This document shows, piece after piece, positions 7,324 to 8,052 of a stretch of 8,052 nucleotides of DNA. The stretch comes from Pseudomonadota bacterium (GTDB lineage Bacteria > Pseudomonadota > Gammaproteobacteria > Burkholderiales > Burkholderiaceae_C). Under the pieces are notes generated by a model. That model did not search any database and was not told the origin of the DNA. It saw nothing but the letters and a program-made list of their open reading frames with translations. The stretch lies in NCBI GenBank assembly GCA_023390985.1, contig JAEWBU010000369.1, positions 1 through 8,052 of the forward strand. Direction: 5' to 3'. Made by a program: the position numbers and the translations under genes. The number at the start of each line of letters is the position of its first letter. Within the stretch, counting starts at the first letter, position 1.

Positions 7324-8052
7324 ACATCCGGAACACGCCGAACTTCGGCTCGCCGATCGGCGCGTTCAGCGCCGCCGACAAACCGAGCGCCAGGACGCGG
7401 CGCGTGTCGGCCGGGTCGATGACGCCGTCGTCCCACAGCCGCGCGCTGGAGAAATAGGGGTGCGACTGGTGCGCGAACTGGTCGAGCAGCGGCTGCTTGA
7501 ACGCGGCTTCTTCCTCGGCCGACCACTGGCCGCCCTTGGCCTCGATGCCGTCGCGTTTGACCGTGGCCAGCACGCTGGCGGCCTGCTCGCCGCCCATGAC
7601 CGAGATGCGCGCGTTCGGCCACATCCACAGGAAGCGCGGCGAGTACGCGCGGCCGCACATGCCGTAGTTCCCCGCGCCGAAGCTGCCGCCGATGATGATG
7701 GTGAACTTGGGCACGCTGGCGGTGGCGACGGCGGTGACCATCTTGGCGCCGTGCCGCGCGATGCCCTCGGTCTCGTACTTGCGGCCCACCATGAAGCCGC
7801 TGATGTTCTGCAGGAACACGAGCGGCACCTTGCGCTGGCAGCACAGTTCGATGAAGTGCGCGCCCTTCTGCGCCGACTCGCTGTACAGGATTCCGTTGTT
7901 GCCGATGATGCCCACCGGCATGCCTTCGATGTGGGCGAAGCCGCAGACCAGCGTGGTGGACGAGCCGCCCGGCGTGCCGCCCCAGCGCGACTTGAATTCG
8001 TGGAACTCCGAGCCGTCGACGATGCGGGCGATGACCTCGCGCACGTCGTAGG
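7322..8052 (-). CDS. liuB: 3-Methylcrotonyl-CoA carboxylase, carboxyltransferase beta subunit (MccB/LiuB), C-terminal part
   Basis: Transfers carboxyl from the biotin on MccA to 3-methylcrotonyl-CoA, giving 3-methylglutaconyl-CoA. The last 242 residues are visible, of about 535 usual. The reading frame runs open through the window edge with YDVREVIARIVDGSEFHEFK, so position 8044 (a GTG) is not a true start. The C-terminal carboxyltransferase domain shows GIIGNNGILYSESAQKGAHF, LVFLQNISGFMVGRKYE, and the acyl-CoA carboxylase block IIIGGSFGAGNYGMCGRAY followed by WMWPNARISVMGGEQAA. These are characteristic of MccB rather than propionyl-CoA carboxylase beta. The C-terminus is intact. The gene is upstream of all others here and separated from its partner mccA by four genes (about 3.9 kb). 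The missing N-terminal half cannot be assessed. Confidence 0.95.
   Translation of the reverse strand, partial: YDVREVIARIVDGSEFHEFKSRWGGTPGGSSTTLVCGFAHIEGMPVGIIGNNGILYSESAQKGAHFIELCCQRKVPLVFLQNISGFMVGRKYETEGIARHGAKMVTAVATASVPKFTIIIGGSFGAGNYGMCGRAYSPRFLWMWPNARISVMGGEQAASVLATVKRDGIEAKGGQWSAEEEAAFKQPLLDQFAHQSHPYFSSARLWDDGVIDPADTRRVLALGLSAALNAPIGEPKFGVFRM

Noticed and set aside
7314..7844. Upstream in-frame extension of the lipoprotein gene
   Set aside because: It would overlap mccB by hundreds of bases and bury the signal peptide; the ATG at 7313 has a good ribosome binding site and an immediate export signal.
8042..8044. GTG at 8044 as a start codon for a short carboxyltransferase
   Set aside because: The frame continues upstream with YD before VREVIARIVDGSEF, as in the middle of full-length MccB; the gene is simply cut by the window edge.

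Overview
The window is about two-thirds G+C and every supported gene lies on the minus strand, packed as one operon-like array. Protein content and gene style suggest a betaproteobacterium of the Burkholderiales, most likely Comamonadaceae (Variovorax/Ramlibacter/Acidovorax type). This placement is inferred from gene content and composition; there is no rRNA or other marker gene.

The core is the leucine/isovalerate (liu) degradation pathway. In transcription order, from high to low coordinates: the C-terminal half of the 3-methylcrotonyl-CoA carboxylase carboxyltransferase subunit (MccB/LiuB, 8052-7322, cut by the window edge); an unrecognised Tat-like lipoprotein (7313-6186); an acyl-CoA dehydrogenase (6174-5035); a methylglutaconyl-CoA hydratase-type crotonase (LiuC, 4984-4202); a DUF4126 membrane protein (4086-3451); the biotin-carrying subunit MccA/LiuD (3446-1455); a GhrA-type 2-hydroxyacid dehydrogenase (1330-410); and the N-terminal part of hydroxymethylglutaryl-CoA lyase (LiuE/MvaB, 385-1, cut by the window edge).

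The pathway runs: MccA+MccB carboxylate 3-methylcrotonyl-CoA to 3-methylglutaconyl-CoA, LiuC hydrates it to HMG-CoA, and HMG-CoA lyase splits that to acetoacetate and acetyl-CoA. The classic order liuB-C-D-E is kept, but one or two extra genes sit at every junction: lipoprotein + acyl-CoA dehydrogenase, then DUF4126, then ghrA. Isovaleryl-CoA dehydrogenase (liuA) and a regulator, if present, would lie beyond position 8052. Most junctions are very short (4-50 nt), with Shine-Dalgarno sequences overlapping the preceding stop codon or gene end. No promoter is visible.

The two longer intergenic gaps (4087-4201 and 1331-1454) each hold one 85-89 bp composite palindromic repeat. Each is made of two inverted 28-bp units that match or resemble the Neisseria dRS3 consensus ATTCCC-N8-GGGAAT. 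The two copies have the same orientation and bracket exactly the DUF4126-mccA pair. No tRNA, rRNA, CRISPR array, insertion sequence or defence system was seen, and no stretch over 300 bases lacks a gene.
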